DNA of 64,000 bases from Citrus sinensis. Lineage: Eukaryota; Streptophyta; Magnoliopsida; Sapindales; Rutaceae. Positions 46,608 through 57,065 of this stretch are shown one piece after another (the stretch's first letter is position 1; every line of letters starts with the position of its first letter). Both the position numbers and the translations under genes were made by a program. The notes under the pieces were generated by a model. The model searched no databases and was not told the origin of the DNA. It was given only the letters and a program-made list of their open reading frames with translations. The stretch covers positions 7,254,001 through 7,318,000 of the forward strand of contig NC_068564.1 in assembly GCF_022201045.2 (NCBI RefSeq), read 5' to 3'.

Positions 46608-47040
46608 GTATGGATTTTTTTTTCAATAAGCATACCACTCTGTTATATTTCCTCTTTTCATGCAGCTTTCTAATTTTTAATTTCTCATACGGCTACACCG
46701 TTTATAGTTTAATGTTTTGTTATGTTTACCAAACGAAAACTTGACTTTGAACGTTAGTTAGTTCAATCAAATTTGTACTAATTTATTTTCTTCTAATACA
46801 TAACTAGTTTGTCAGTACAAAACACAAAAATAATATTTTGGAAACCGCACTGTTCTAGGGGTCAGATCTGTTTCTAAATTCAAACAGTTCAGGATTTTTA
46901 AAAATGGAACTTATAATGAGATTTTTTTTTAATTATATAGTTATCTTCATATGGAATTTCAATCTTTGTTAATACTTTAACTTGCGCGGAAACATCTGAC
47001 TATTCTTCCTCTTATCCTTTTTTTTCCCCAAATATTGCAG
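46608..47040 (+). other. 3' UTR intron of CNL-D, donor abutting the stop codon
   Basis: The last codons read TAT TAG and are followed at once by GTATGG. The acceptor is AATATTGCAG at 47031-47040, and the next exon starts CTTTCTTGGGAGAGG. The same donor arrangement occurs in CNL-A (intron 5243-5662) and CNL-C (intron 29190-29600). Its conservation in three copies supports real splicing. Confidence 0.6.
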
Positions 47041-47900
47041 CTTTCTTGGGAGAGGTTCAACCAAACTGCAGGGACAGTGAAAATATTACTCTAACGTGTT
47101 TCAGAACAGAGCTTCAAAGGTTTTAATGTTGTGTTTTAAAGTTACAAGTATTATATATTCGTTACGTGTGGTTATGTAATTTGCTGATAAATAAGTACAT
47201 TGAGTGAGGTATATGTGTGTGCCTGTGTGGTCATTACTGAATTTCTCAGTAATATAATTTGCATTGACTGCAGATTTGTGAAGAACATTGATGTGTTGTG
47301 TAATGGGAACGGTGGTGTCTGTATTTTGTGCTCTGTGATTGACGACTTACATTTGCCCAGGAAGAAATGAAAACAAATCGGCTTCTTGAAATTAACCATT
47401 TATTCTTTCGAATGGTAACCTTTTTGTGACATGATTCGCATATTAATCAAAAGCAGTTGGCAAACTAATTAGATATTGCATCGTGATTCGTGGCCTTGAA
47501 GTGAAATGAGTGAGCATGTTTGTGGAGGTTTTTGTTTTTGTTTTTTTTTCCTCCATATGAAATGACTAATTCGAAAGAATATGTATTGTAATAGAACCTA
47601 GAACTTCTATGTATTTTAGGATGAAAATTCTGTACAATAGAAAATATTAAAACGAAAATTAAAGTTGATGTGAGAAAATTAAAGAAGCTTGCAACTGCAA
47701 TCTAGCTCGACCTACTATATATATATATATATATATATATATGTTATTAATTAATTGATCAGGTAAGATATAGGGAGAGACTCGCGGACTCTTTACAAGG
47801 AGCAAAAATGGTATGAAACTCTGTTTTGATTAAAATTCAATGACTTTCTTCGTATTAATCAAATTAATTAATTAATTATTTTGGTAAAAAGAATTTGCCA
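47041..47900. repeat. CNL-D 3' flank, inverted copy of 4380-5242
   Basis: The stretch holds the 3' untranslated exon followed by non-coding sequence shared with the CNL-A flank. The (AT)n tract is at 47716-47742. No independent gene is seen. Confidence 0.7.
47716..47742. repeat. (AT)n microsatellite
   Basis: Alternating AT, the inverted counterpart of 4551-4579. Confidence 0.9.
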
Positions 47901-47955
47901 ATTGTGTGGCGGTCTTGAGACCCTTGACGGTGGTGAAATTTATTCACGGTTTCAA

Positions 47956-48008
47956 ATGAAGACATGCAGCGGATGCGTGCGTGCCGTATGACATCGACGA
48001 AAAAGTAA
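47956..48008 (+). pseudogene. Stray copy of the PIS last exon
   Basis: After a 'ggtttcaa' that replaces the intron acceptor, ATGAAGACATGCAGCGGATG resembles the start of the PIS last exon (MKTAADVC...), with the frame lost after a few codons. The preceding ~50 bases ('gtgtggcggtcttgagac') also match the end of the PIS intron at 50790-50830. It lies 1.1 kb upstream of PIS copy D, out of order, in a block (about 47905-48660) absent from the A-side counterpart. Confidence 0.6.
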
Positions 48009-48069
48009 AGAGTTTGAATGAAACAATCCTAATGTTCACTTTCTTCTTCGATTTCATTTTACGACTTAA

Positions 48070-48426
48070 CAAAAACGAGATGCTCCTGATGAGGGAAAGG
48101 AGAAGAAGACACAGCGAGTTCGCAAGAACGTGTACAGAGGAATAAGGCAGAGGCCATGGGAGAAATGGGTAGCTGAAATTAGAGACCCTTACAAGGGCGT
48201 CCGCGTTTGGCTCGGCACAGCCGAAAAAGCAGCAAGAGTTTATGCTGACGTCGCCAAGAATATCCGTGGCAACAAGGCCTAGCTCGACTTTGCTCACCGG
48301 CCGCCAGTAACTCCACCTCCAGGTAAGAAACGCTTCGTGCTATCCCGTGAGTTGACTCAGCCGAGTTTCGGAGATTACTTTTTTATTGGATGCCCTTTAA
48401 TAAACAGCTTTCCTAATAACAACTGA
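48070..48426 (+). pseudogene. Group VII ERF (AP2/ERF) transcription factor fragment
   Basis: This is an open frame of about 118 codons broken only by a TAG at 48280. The basic stretch [11 protein letters not shown] leads into the AP2 DNA-binding domain (48133-48300: [20 protein letters not shown], then [19 protein letters not shown]). Compared with the family there is Glu for Gly in RPWGKW, loss of the FNT tripeptide after LGT, and a stop in KAKLNF. After the domain, PPPGKKRFVLS and LTQPSFGDYF match the tail style of RAP2.3/ERF72-like proteins (PPAKK.CV, SQPSF). The N-terminal MCGGAI degron region is missing. The frame continues to TGA at 48424. It is probably a captured or retro-copied fragment; no introns are visible in it. 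Confidence 0.75.
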
Positions 48427-49088
48427 AGCTCTGTCGAATCATCATAGACAATTTGTGATTAGTGGGAGCATTACAAGAAAGTTACGACTACTTCAAACTG
48501 TTAGATTTGTTAATGTGATTCGGCTATAGTTCTATAATTGGTGAGTTTTTGTGGGTTTGTTTGATATTTTTTTGTGGGTTTGTTTCTCATAGTCTTTATC
48601 CAGTCAAAGCAAACGTTCGCCTCTCACATTGACGGTTAGGCTAGATGTTTGACCCTGACTAAGATGATTGAGTTTATTATAGTCTTCTTATATTGTCGGT
48701 TCAATATCATTTTCAAATATCACATCAATTCCGCTTTTGGAGTTTTAATCCATGCCCAGTTACACCTTTATTTTACTTTTAAGCTGCAACATTGAGTCAC
48801 ATTCTTTTTCTGTTATTATTACGATTAGCGACTGGTACAGTGGTATTTGAACTGCATAGCGTGTCAACATTCACTCTAAATGTCTTAGAAACTCTGTCTA
48901 TCACTAATTTCCTAGAACAGGCCTCGTTGACAGTCAAAGATTTGAGGCGTATTTCTGGATTGAAGGCTTTTCTCTAGTCAATTTGATGATAAGCGCATTT
49001 ATTATCTCCAGCATTAAGCAGTAATTTGTAACTAGTAGTAGCCAGTACCTAAGATGTTGCATTTGACTCTCTTGTCTTTCTGGTTCAG
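48427..49088. other. Shuffled flank before PIS copy D, no gene
   Basis: The part at 48430-48560 ('tcgaatcatcatagacaatt' onward) recurs at 57475-57575 and in reverse at 17770-17850. From about 48670 the sequence again matches the A-side (reverse of 3663-4050). No coding sequence is seen. Confidence 0.5.
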
Positions 49089-50902
49089 TTTCGACCTTTG
49101 GAGCTGTTTTAGACATGGTAACGGATAGGTAATTTCTCTCTACCCCACCCCCCAATGTATCATTAGTCATCATTCGTTGTGGTTCGTGGAGATACACATA
49201 CTAATTTGGATTATTGTCCGTGCCTTCGTCTTTTGTCAATAATCTTTTGCATTTCAGGATTAGTACAGCTTGTCTACTGGTAATACTCTCTCAAGTATAC
49301 AGGGAAGACTTTGTTACGTTTTCTTGACCCGTAATCTAATGTTTTAAGATGAAGGCATAATTGAGCTATCTTGCATCTCCATGCAGGCCTGGTTTGGTTT
49401 TTGTGTCACTACCTGTATTAGATATTGGTAGTCAATGGCTGCAGATGTACAGGTACCTTTTCGTTTCCCTGACATAATCTCATGTTACATGAAATTGCTC
49501 GTGGAACTGGGAGATTTTTTATTTTTTATTTTTTCATATTTACTAAAGAAAAGTGTTACTTTCGTTGGGAAAAATGCCTACCACTCTTTATCTCTGTTGC
49601 AGTACATTCTTAACAGGAAAAACTAGCCATAAAGATGCAAAAGACAGCAAAAATTGGCTTTTCAAAGCCTATTATGGGAACCGGATGTTTATGGGTTATT
49701 GTTGTGTGGCGTGTGAGGTAATTGTAGCTTTCCGTGTTATTATACATATCAGGATTTGCAAATGTTATCAGTACTTTTTACCTGATCCAACTGTTTCAAC
49801 CCTGCAGCTCCTTTACCTAATCCTATTTCTTATTGCGGAGAAGCAGAGGGAAAGTTTGGTGGATGTAGGCTCTCATTTTCTTACTATTAGATTGTTCTGA
49901 AAATAGAAATATTTCCCCAGTTTCTCGATTTTCAAACAATTTCTTCTTTCAGGTTGTGGCGACTGCTGTGCAACAGGGTTCGCCTCTTTCCTTCCTAGTT
50001 GCATTGAGTTTATTCGCATGGGCGCAATCAAGCAAACGATTAATGTCGTACAGGTAACTTCAACCCCATATGATGGTAATGTTCGTTTAAATAAATTTCT
50101 TGATGTCTACAAATTAAGGAAACCTTTGCATGGGTAAAGTTGACATTTTACACTGGCATTATGGATCTTGAATTGAGTCTGTTTTAGATTTTCATGCTGT
50201 GTGATATGCTCTAATGTTAAAACTCAAACCTTTTCTGTATGTTAAATGGATTGTCGTGGATATGCCTGGGATGATCATTTTCTTCGTTTTCACTCATCGT
50301 CTTTGTCATCGTAGTTATAATTGATTGTGGAGAGTGAAAACACACTGTGATGAATGAATGCAAAAGCTATGTAATTAAGACTACATTTATTAGGTTGGTG
50401 ACCACAAATAATCAGAAGGATATTCACAATAGTGTTATTGAAGGTCTATATGGAATAAGGAGACCAAACCTGTATGTGATAAGAGTTGTATGAATACCAA
50501 ATGAATTGTAAGAGGATATGATTACTTTAGATTGCAATTTAAGAATGCTTGAGTTCTAAAAGCACAGAAATGGGATCAGTTAGGGTAAACTCCTTCGTCA
50601 GTTAGTGAACTGTCCATCAAAAGTAAATATTTATGTGATTGAGAGAAATTTTGGATTTTTGATGAAAACAAAAATCCTGTATGCATTTGCTTGCCCCCAA
50701 GGAGCTGAAGATTCTCAAATTGTTTGTAGACGTAATAGTTCTTCTGATATCATTTGGCTTGCTAATCTTTCTTGCTCGAAAATTTACCCGTTGTGTGGTC
50801 TTGATGGTGGGTGAAATTGATGTGTGGTTTCAGATGAAGACGGCAGCCTCGGCAGCAGATATGTGTGTGCCGTATGACATCGAGAAAAAGCAAAAGCCTT
50901 AA
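49089..50902 (+). pseudogene. PIS-like pseudogene, copy D, 7 exons, 5'-truncated
   Basis: Exons are 49089-49128 (STFGAVLDMVTD), 49258-49302 (ISTACLLVILSQVY), 49387-49452 (PGLVFVSLPVLDIGSQWLQM), 49603-49717 (WLFKAYYGNRMFMGYCCVACE), 49808-49864 (LLYLILFLIAEKQRESLVD), 49953-50053 and 50834-50902 (ends DIEKKQKP and stop). The exon 49953-50053 is 101 nt against 99 in the other copies, a two-base insertion that shifts the frame. The donor after 49302 is GG instead of GT. The last exon has nine extra bases (Ala-Ser-Ala). N-terminal exons, including the CDP-alcohol motif, are missing. It lies 3' of CNL-D, mirroring the CNL-A/PIS-A arrangement. It is not expected to make an active synthase. Confidence 0.75.
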
Positions 50903-51640
50903 AGAGTTCATCAACATTTTCCATTCAGAAGAATCTGTTTTGTGGTTTTCATGCTCGAGTGCCTACTTTTCAGTATGCAAGCAGAGGATTTGGCATTAAT
51001 TTGGGGAAGCCTTTTCTTTTTGGGTATATGAGTGTGTGCATTCCTTCAATCACGTAGCTTTGTGCCATTAACATAATGGCAATTCCACAATTGTGATAAT
51101 GATAATTTTATGATTGGGGCATATTGTTAGGAACTCTTTACTGGTTTTTCTTTCCCCATCTGTGTCTATGATTAAGGTTGTTTAAGGTGTTATGGCTTTT
51201 AATCTGCAATCATTGCGAAAGGAACTCACTAGCCGGCAAATAATAAAACATAGTGCTGTCAAATTTTATAAGGATTATATATACATACTCTTTCGTCTTC
51301 AATGCACTGAAACTGGGGAACCATCTATATGATTTTCATTCAGAAAAACCGGCGGGAACTAATGACTTTCATGATTAAAAGTAGGCTTATCAGATTATGG
51401 AGCATTGTTATGTAACGTTTTATGGTTATCTTAAGGCAAAAGTTGGCTTAGAAATTAACTGAAAGGCAATTTCATTCTATCATAAAACAAGTGTTTTTTT
51501 AACAAGGGGAGAAGGTTCCCTTTATAATTTACTAATTTATGCAACCGTTAATATTAAAACAAATTTTTTTTATATTAAGGATGATGATTCTTTTTCCCTT
51601 AGTAAAGTCTGTATATAACATATGATGTGGTAAGCAAGGA
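50903..51640. repeat. 3' flank of PIS copy D
   Basis: Reverse-complement relative of 1-640 plus 1456-1780, containing the 'ttaaggttgtttaaggtg' and 'cactgaaactggggaa' stretches. No gene. Confidence 0.65.
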
Positions 51641-51649
51641 ATCAATTTA

Positions 51650-52400
51650 TCCCCTATTTTGTTTTTCTTACTTTTTTTTTCCCAAAATATTGCAGCTTTC
51701 TTTGGAGAGGTTCAGCCAAACTGCACAGACCGTCAGCACAGAGGTTCAACGGTTTTTTAATACTGCATTTTAAAATTACATGTATTATATATTCATTACT
51801 TGTGATTATGTAATTTGCTGATGATAAGTACACTGCGTAATGTATATATGTGTGGCTGTGTGATCATTACTGATAATCTTAATCATATGTTTCAATACCA
51901 ATAATGTTTCAGCATTTCTCAAATTCTCATAATATACTCTCAAATTCATGTAATTCATTTGATCGGGCTCTAAATTCATTTGATCAGCAATTATTCTTTA
52001 CGAGTTTGGCAATCGAACAAACTGATTATCAGTTGGCAAACTAATTAGATATTGCATTTTGGCCTTGAAGTGAAATTAGTGAACATGTTTCTTGAGGGCT
52101 CTTTTTATAAGACACTTGAAGAAGAAAATTCATATTTTTGCAATACTTCTTTCTCAATATAAAATGATAATTCGAAAGAATATTTATTATAGTAGAACCT
52201 ACAACTTCTATGTATTTTAGGATGTAAATTCTGTACAACAAAAAGTTTTAAGTATTGTTAATCACATCATCATATTACGGTATTACCATTTAATTTTTTA
52301 TTTTTATCTAGTTTAAATGAAAAATTAAAGAAGCTTGGAACTTGGAGGGCAATTTGAATTCTGAAACGGCACCGTTTCACCTCGACCCACTAGATACAAA
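51650..52400. repeat. Remnant of a sixth CNL: 3' UTR exon and flank only
   Basis: 'aaaatattgcagctttctttggagaggttcagcc' at about 51685-51720 is the CNL 3' UTR splice acceptor and exon start seen at 47030-47065. The sequence on to 52400 follows the CNL-C flank in reverse complement, including 'tgaaacggcaccgtttcac' at 52360. No LRR coding sequence precedes it; instead PIS-D flank does. It marks a recombination junction. Confidence 0.65.
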
Positions 52401-52440
52401 CTGATTATGAGTGATACCAACGATTGACCACTGAGACAGA

Positions 52441-52790
52441 GAGCCTCTCTCGGCGACGCCGACGGCCAGCTTTCACGCTCATCTGCCGTCATATTCGCCA
52501 GCCGCCTGCCGTCACTCCGTCTTTGTTGTTGCGCCGGTGAAGGTGAGTACCGAGTTGTCAGTTGAGTTCAATGGCTGTATTTTGTAATAGCAATTACAAT
52601 TATCGGGTTTAATTTGGGACAATTTTGATCATCAATCTTTGCCATGTTTCGTATGACTCTGTTCTGTCTCACATAGCAGGTTCTTGGTAGCTCGTACTCA
52701 TCAATGTATCCTGATCGTGGTATGGGAGGCAGCAGTTACATGGGTAGTGGTGGTTCCGGATCATACTAGTGATGTGGTAAAAATTGAATT
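52441..52790 (+). other. Possible 5' UTR exon and a small Gly/Ser-rich exon of an unknown gene
   Basis: A GC-richer stretch ending 'gccggtgaag' is followed by GTGAGT at about 52541, like a 5' UTR exon and donor. Then 'tctcacatagcag' at about 52668-52680 precedes a frame reading SSYSSMYPDRGMGGSSYMGS and ending GGSGSY plus stop near 52770. I do not recognise the protein. It could be the tail of an RNA-binding or similar Gly-rich protein, carried here as a fragment. Confidence 0.3.
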
Positions 52791-53264
52791 GTAAGTGAAA
52801 TTTTCTTTTATGTAAAATTACAATGATCTAATTTTCTTGGTGCATCATAAACTGAGTTATAATGGTTCACCGAAGACTTTGGCATCTCTCAAGTTTGCTA
52901 AGACGCATGGTTCACGACAAAGGAATCTACGGTAACAAGTGAATTTTCTATGGAACAGACTTGAGATGATGACAAAGAGGCCGCTGGCGGGTGTGGACTA
53001 TATGAAGCTTCTCGCATTAGGATGCTTGCCATTTTGGAGAGGATCAAGCTGCTGAGCCTAAAAGCCTCCATATGTTACGGGAGAAGTTTCCTAACTTAAA
53101 ATGTTTTTGTAGTACGAGAAGGGCTGCACTGGTTTAGGCCATTCTTGGTTCTGCAGACGGGTTACTCTGTCAAGTCTTAATGCTGTAAGGAAACTCCCGT
53201 CATTTAGAGATGAAAGCAAGAAGTGCTCAGTGTGTGATATGTACGAATTGCTTCTTTACTTTCT
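52791..53264. other. No recognisable gene
   Basis: The stretch is mixed, with somewhat higher GC around 52980-53060. Short open frames have no identifiable motif. Confidence 0.4.
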
Positions 53265-53391
53265 GTATAAGAACTCCATCTCTAGCTAAGAAACGCTGCA
53301 TGCTATCCCCTGGGTTGACTCAGCCGCGTTTTGAAGATTACTTCTATTTCTTTTGGGTTTTCATGGTTTTATCATTTGAGTTTACAAACTA
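53265..53391 (+). pseudogene. ERF C-terminal fragment, relative of 48310-48400
   Basis: The frame PSLAKKRCMLSPGLTQPRF followed by EDYFYF matches the tail of the ERF fragment at 48310-48390 (GKKRFVLSRELTQPSFGDYF), at both protein and DNA level. No AP2 domain precedes it. It is probably another piece of the same source gene. Confidence 0.5.
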
Positions 53392-54200
53392 ATGGTATTC
53401 TTTCTCCCTAAGTTGTGAACGCTTGGGTTTTTATTATTGAAATGCTTTATTACTTTTCGATGACCAAGTAATGTGAGTCAACATTCTCTTTAAATATTTT
53501 TCCCCTGTCCTTGCATGTTCTGCCGGTCTTTATTTTTTATTTGAATTTGAAGAAACTTTCTAAGTGCATACACCCATATGAAGTCGAAGATCTTCCAGAC
53601 AAGGTGGCATCCATCAAGATCAAGAAATTTTACTGCTTAGCATGTGTTATATTTATGGATTGGCTATTGAAGAAATAATGTTTGTACTGATGCAGATGCA
53701 AGAACTTTACACATCTTAAGTTTACGAGATATTTTTTTCTTTTTTGACTCTGTTAGATAGCTGTCAGTTAGTTAACCAATTTATGTTACTCTTCCTTGGC
53801 TAGCCAATTAAGAACTTATGTTTGCTGGATTGTAAAGCCTACATCTGGAAGCCACAGGTGATTTTATTTGAAGGCAATTTGTTCTAGGCTATATGCGGAT
53901 TTCTATCATGATTTCTGTAAGCTTGAAGGAGATTTTTTTATGCGTGAGAGCTTGAAAATTATACATGTACATGTTGAAATTATTGGATATATGTTAAGAA
54001 TCAAGCATAATTGTGTCAAGATGAAACCATAATTTGGGTGCTGTTTTATGAGTAAACTATCTGCAATTTGGGTGCAGTAAACCTAGGTTGAACACCAGGA
54101 CATGGTATAAAAGTGAAATCACACATTGAATCTCGCATAAAGATTTTAAAGATGCAAATTCGAATTGTACATGAGATGTTATCTTGATCGAATTGCAGCG
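53392..54200. other. AT-rich intergenic stretch, no gene
   Basis: Nothing recognised on either strand. Confidence 0.5.
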
Positions 54201-54280
54201 GCTTTGTTTTGGATCCAGAAAACAAAATTGTAAGCGCAGAGAAGTCTCTATGGGATGCTTATATTAAGGTGCATAATGGC
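54201..54280 (+). pseudogene. Myb/SANT-like domain fragment
   Basis: Following 'gaattgcag' the frame reads SGF-style GFVLDPENKIVSAEKSLWDA and YIKVH, which matches the conserved end of the plant Myb/SANT-like DNA-binding domain ('GFGWD..TN.V.A.D.VW..Y...HP'). It runs straight into a T/G-rich low-complexity block, so only about 26 residues remain. Confidence 0.55.
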
Positions 54281-54620
54281 CTCATTGAGTTTTGTGCTGT
54301 TGTTCTACGTTGTTTGAGTTTTGTGCTGCTGTTCTTTGTTGCTGCTTTTGCTACTGATTTTAGCTATTTTTTGCCACTCTGTTATTTGCTATTTTTTACT
54401 ACTTTGGCTGCTGATTTTTGCTGTTTTCGCTGCTTTAGCTGTTGTTTTATCTGCTGTTTTTTTTTTACTGCTTTTATTGTTGATTTTTGCTGTTCTCTAT
54501 CGTGTTTTACCCACTGGTTGTCGCATGTTTATTAATACTGTTTGCTGCTGTTTTATTTGCTGCTAATTTTTTTTTTCTGTTTTCTGCGGTTATTTGCTGC
54601 CGTTGCTGTTTTACTCGCCA
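54281..54620. repeat. Degenerate GCTGTTTT-rich low-complexity block
   Basis: 'gctgtttt', 'gctgctttt' and 'gctgattttt' words recur every 8-20 bases on the plus strand. The block is open in several frames and gives Phe/Leu/Cys-rich hydrophobic paper proteins, which I do not regard as genes. Confidence 0.7.
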
Positions 54621-55330
54621 GTTGATGATGTTTTGTGGTTCTCCTCCTCGAGTGCCTACTTTTTCCAGTGTGCAAGCATATCTGTTGAGAGTGGCTGATG
54701 AAATCACTAAACTGTTACAGTTGATCTCATGCTTCTCTAGAGAAGGAATTAGACTTATTTTGGTGAAGGGGTTTTTTCTGGTTTTTATATCAATGTGCGC
54801 ATTTCTTCAATCACGTAGCTTTGTGGCATTACGATCGATAATGGCAACTCCACAATGATGATAATGATAATTTTGTGATTCAGACACGTTGTTAGGAATT
54901 CTGTATTGGTTTTTCTCTCGCCTTCGGTGTCTACGATGAAGCATATAATGGCTTTTAATCTGCAACTGCTGCAAAATGGACTCACCAGCTAGCAAATAAT
55001 AATATATAGTGCTGTCAAATTTATAAAGATTATATATGCACACACTTTCGTGTTCAATGCACCGACACTGGATGTATATTGGCATTTAGAAAAGTTGGCG
55101 ATAACTAATGACTTTTAAGATTAAAAGTGAGTACGATTAAGCATTGTCGTGCAACGTTTTACGGTTATTTTAAGCATGCAGTTGGTTTACGAATTAATTA
55201 AATGACAATATTCATTCTATCATAAAACAAGTTTTCAACAAGTGAAGAGGAGGTACTCTTTATAATTGGATAATTAATGCAACCTTCAATATTTTCAACC
55301 AAAAAAAAAATGATATTTGATATGTATTCA
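54621..55330. repeat. Additional copy of the PIS 3' flank
   Basis: From 'tgtggttctcctcctcgagtgc' (54635) the sequence parallels 50940-51560, downstream of PIS-D, with more divergence. No PIS exon precedes it. No gene. Confidence 0.6.
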
Positions 55331-55337
55331 GCATTAG

Positions 55338-56762
55338 GGAAAAACCACCCATATCGAAGGTTTGCTTAAATGATCAAATAAATCCACTTAGTTTCGTAAA
55401 TGGTTATACATACCCTCTTTTTGACTATTTATTGGGTTATGTTTGAGATTTAGGACTAAGTGTGGGATTATACTAACTTTGAGATTAAATATTATTCCAT
55501 ATTTAGCAATTTTCCTTGGATTGGATTATGAGAGACTAAATTCTAAGTTAGTTGTTAAATAAAGGGGATTGGCAATACCAATTTATAAATAGATTTAAAT
55601 GGGATTAGAATAAGAGGAAAAAATGTTCATTTGTAAATTTTTTTCATATATAACACCATCTTTTATTTATTACTTAAAATTTAATTAATGAATTAATTAT
55701 TTTATTCATGATTTACTTGAAATATATTTTTTATTTTGTTTTTTATATTCTAATTAAATTGGTACTTTAATTTAATAATTTGTTACATTAATTGATTGTA
55801 CTAAATTTAATAATCACCAATGTAATATTAAAATATAATTATGAAAATTAATAATACTAGTAATTAATTGATTTTATATATTATTTGTTAATTTTTTGAT
55901 AAAATAAAATATATATCTAAAATATCTAAATAATCAAAAAGTTTTATTAATTTATATTTTTTATTACAATTATGACTACCCATAAGTAATTTACTGTATA
56001 TTTAATGTTCTTATTAATTATATTTAAATTAATATTAATTATTATTCTTAAATATTCATAATAGTTTTTTATTTAAATAAAATTTAACATTGTCTAATCT
56101 AATGTTGTACCAAACATAAGACAGTAGTGTATAATCCAACATAATACTTAGTCCAATTTAGTCTTGCATGCCAAATGTAATCTTATACACTTTGATTACA
56201 ACAAGCCAATAATTGACTTAAATAAACTTCTATAACAATTATAAGTTAAAATTAAAATAATATGATATATAAAATAAGATAAAATTTATAAATTATTTTG
56301 AATATTAGAAAAATGATTTTAACATTATTAATTTGTCATATTCTTTTACTACTAATAAAATCTGTTTGACAAATTAATAATATTAAAATAATTATACCTA
56401 ACATTCACAATAATTTATAAAATTTATATATTTTGTTTACAATTTTTTTAATTATGTCTATATTAATATAAATCTTAAAGTCAATTTTTGAATTAATAGA
56501 TTTTAGTATATATAATAATAACTTAATATTAAAAATAATTTTCATTGCATACGTTATTCTATTAATTATCTTATTGTAATATTTTATTTGTATCATATGA
56601 TATTTATTAATTATTTTTTTATCTTATTACTATATTTATATTTATTTGTGTTGTTGTAATCAAAGGGTATAGTAACTAAAAATGTGTTTATGTGACTATT
56701 TAACCTAAAGGGTCTTTGTGACCATTTAAGTAAACCTTGGAAATGTGTGACAGTAGTCATTC
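55338..56762. mobile_element. Outer inverted-repeat element containing a nested one
   Basis: The left end ('ccacccatatcgaaggtttg', 'cttaaatgatca') and the right end in reverse complement ('cacacatttccaaggtttac', 'ttaaatggtcac') are imperfect terminal inverted repeats of about 90 bases. The inside is AT-rich and non-coding. The element interrupts the repeated PIS 3' flank between 55300 and 56765, which resumes on its far side. Superfamily is not clear. Confidence 0.55.
55434..56183. mobile_element. Inner inverted-repeat element (nested)
   Basis: The left end 'ggttatgtttgagatttagg' plus 'actaag' and the right end in reverse complement 'gattacatttggcatgcaag' plus 'actaaattggactaag' are inverted repeats, about 750 bases apart. 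The interior is more than 80 percent AT by inspection and has no coding sequence. It lies inside the 55338-56762 element. Confidence 0.5.
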
Positions 56763-56764
56763 TA

Positions 56765-56981
56765 ATGACTTTCAAGATTGAAAGTGAGTCGGATTATCAA
56801 ATTATGAAGCATTGATACGTAATGTTTTACGGTTATTTTAAGGTTGAAGTTGGTTTATTCATTAAACAAGCTTTTAACAAGAGGAGAAAGTTCCCTTTAT
56901 AATTTAATAATTAATACAACCTTCAATAACAAAAAAGTCATATAATAGGGATGATGATTCTTGCTCACTTGGATAAGATAA

Positions 56982-57065
<84 letters not shown>

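Noticed and set aside
49089..50902. PIS copy D as a functional gene
   Set aside because: A two-base insertion in exon 49953-50053, a GG donor after 49302 and the absence of the N-terminal catalytic exons exclude it.
54209..54858. Hydrophobic open frames that look like membrane proteins
   Set aside because: The hydrophobicity comes from T-rich GCTGTTTT-type low complexity. Only the first ~26 residues match a known domain (Myb/SANT-like).
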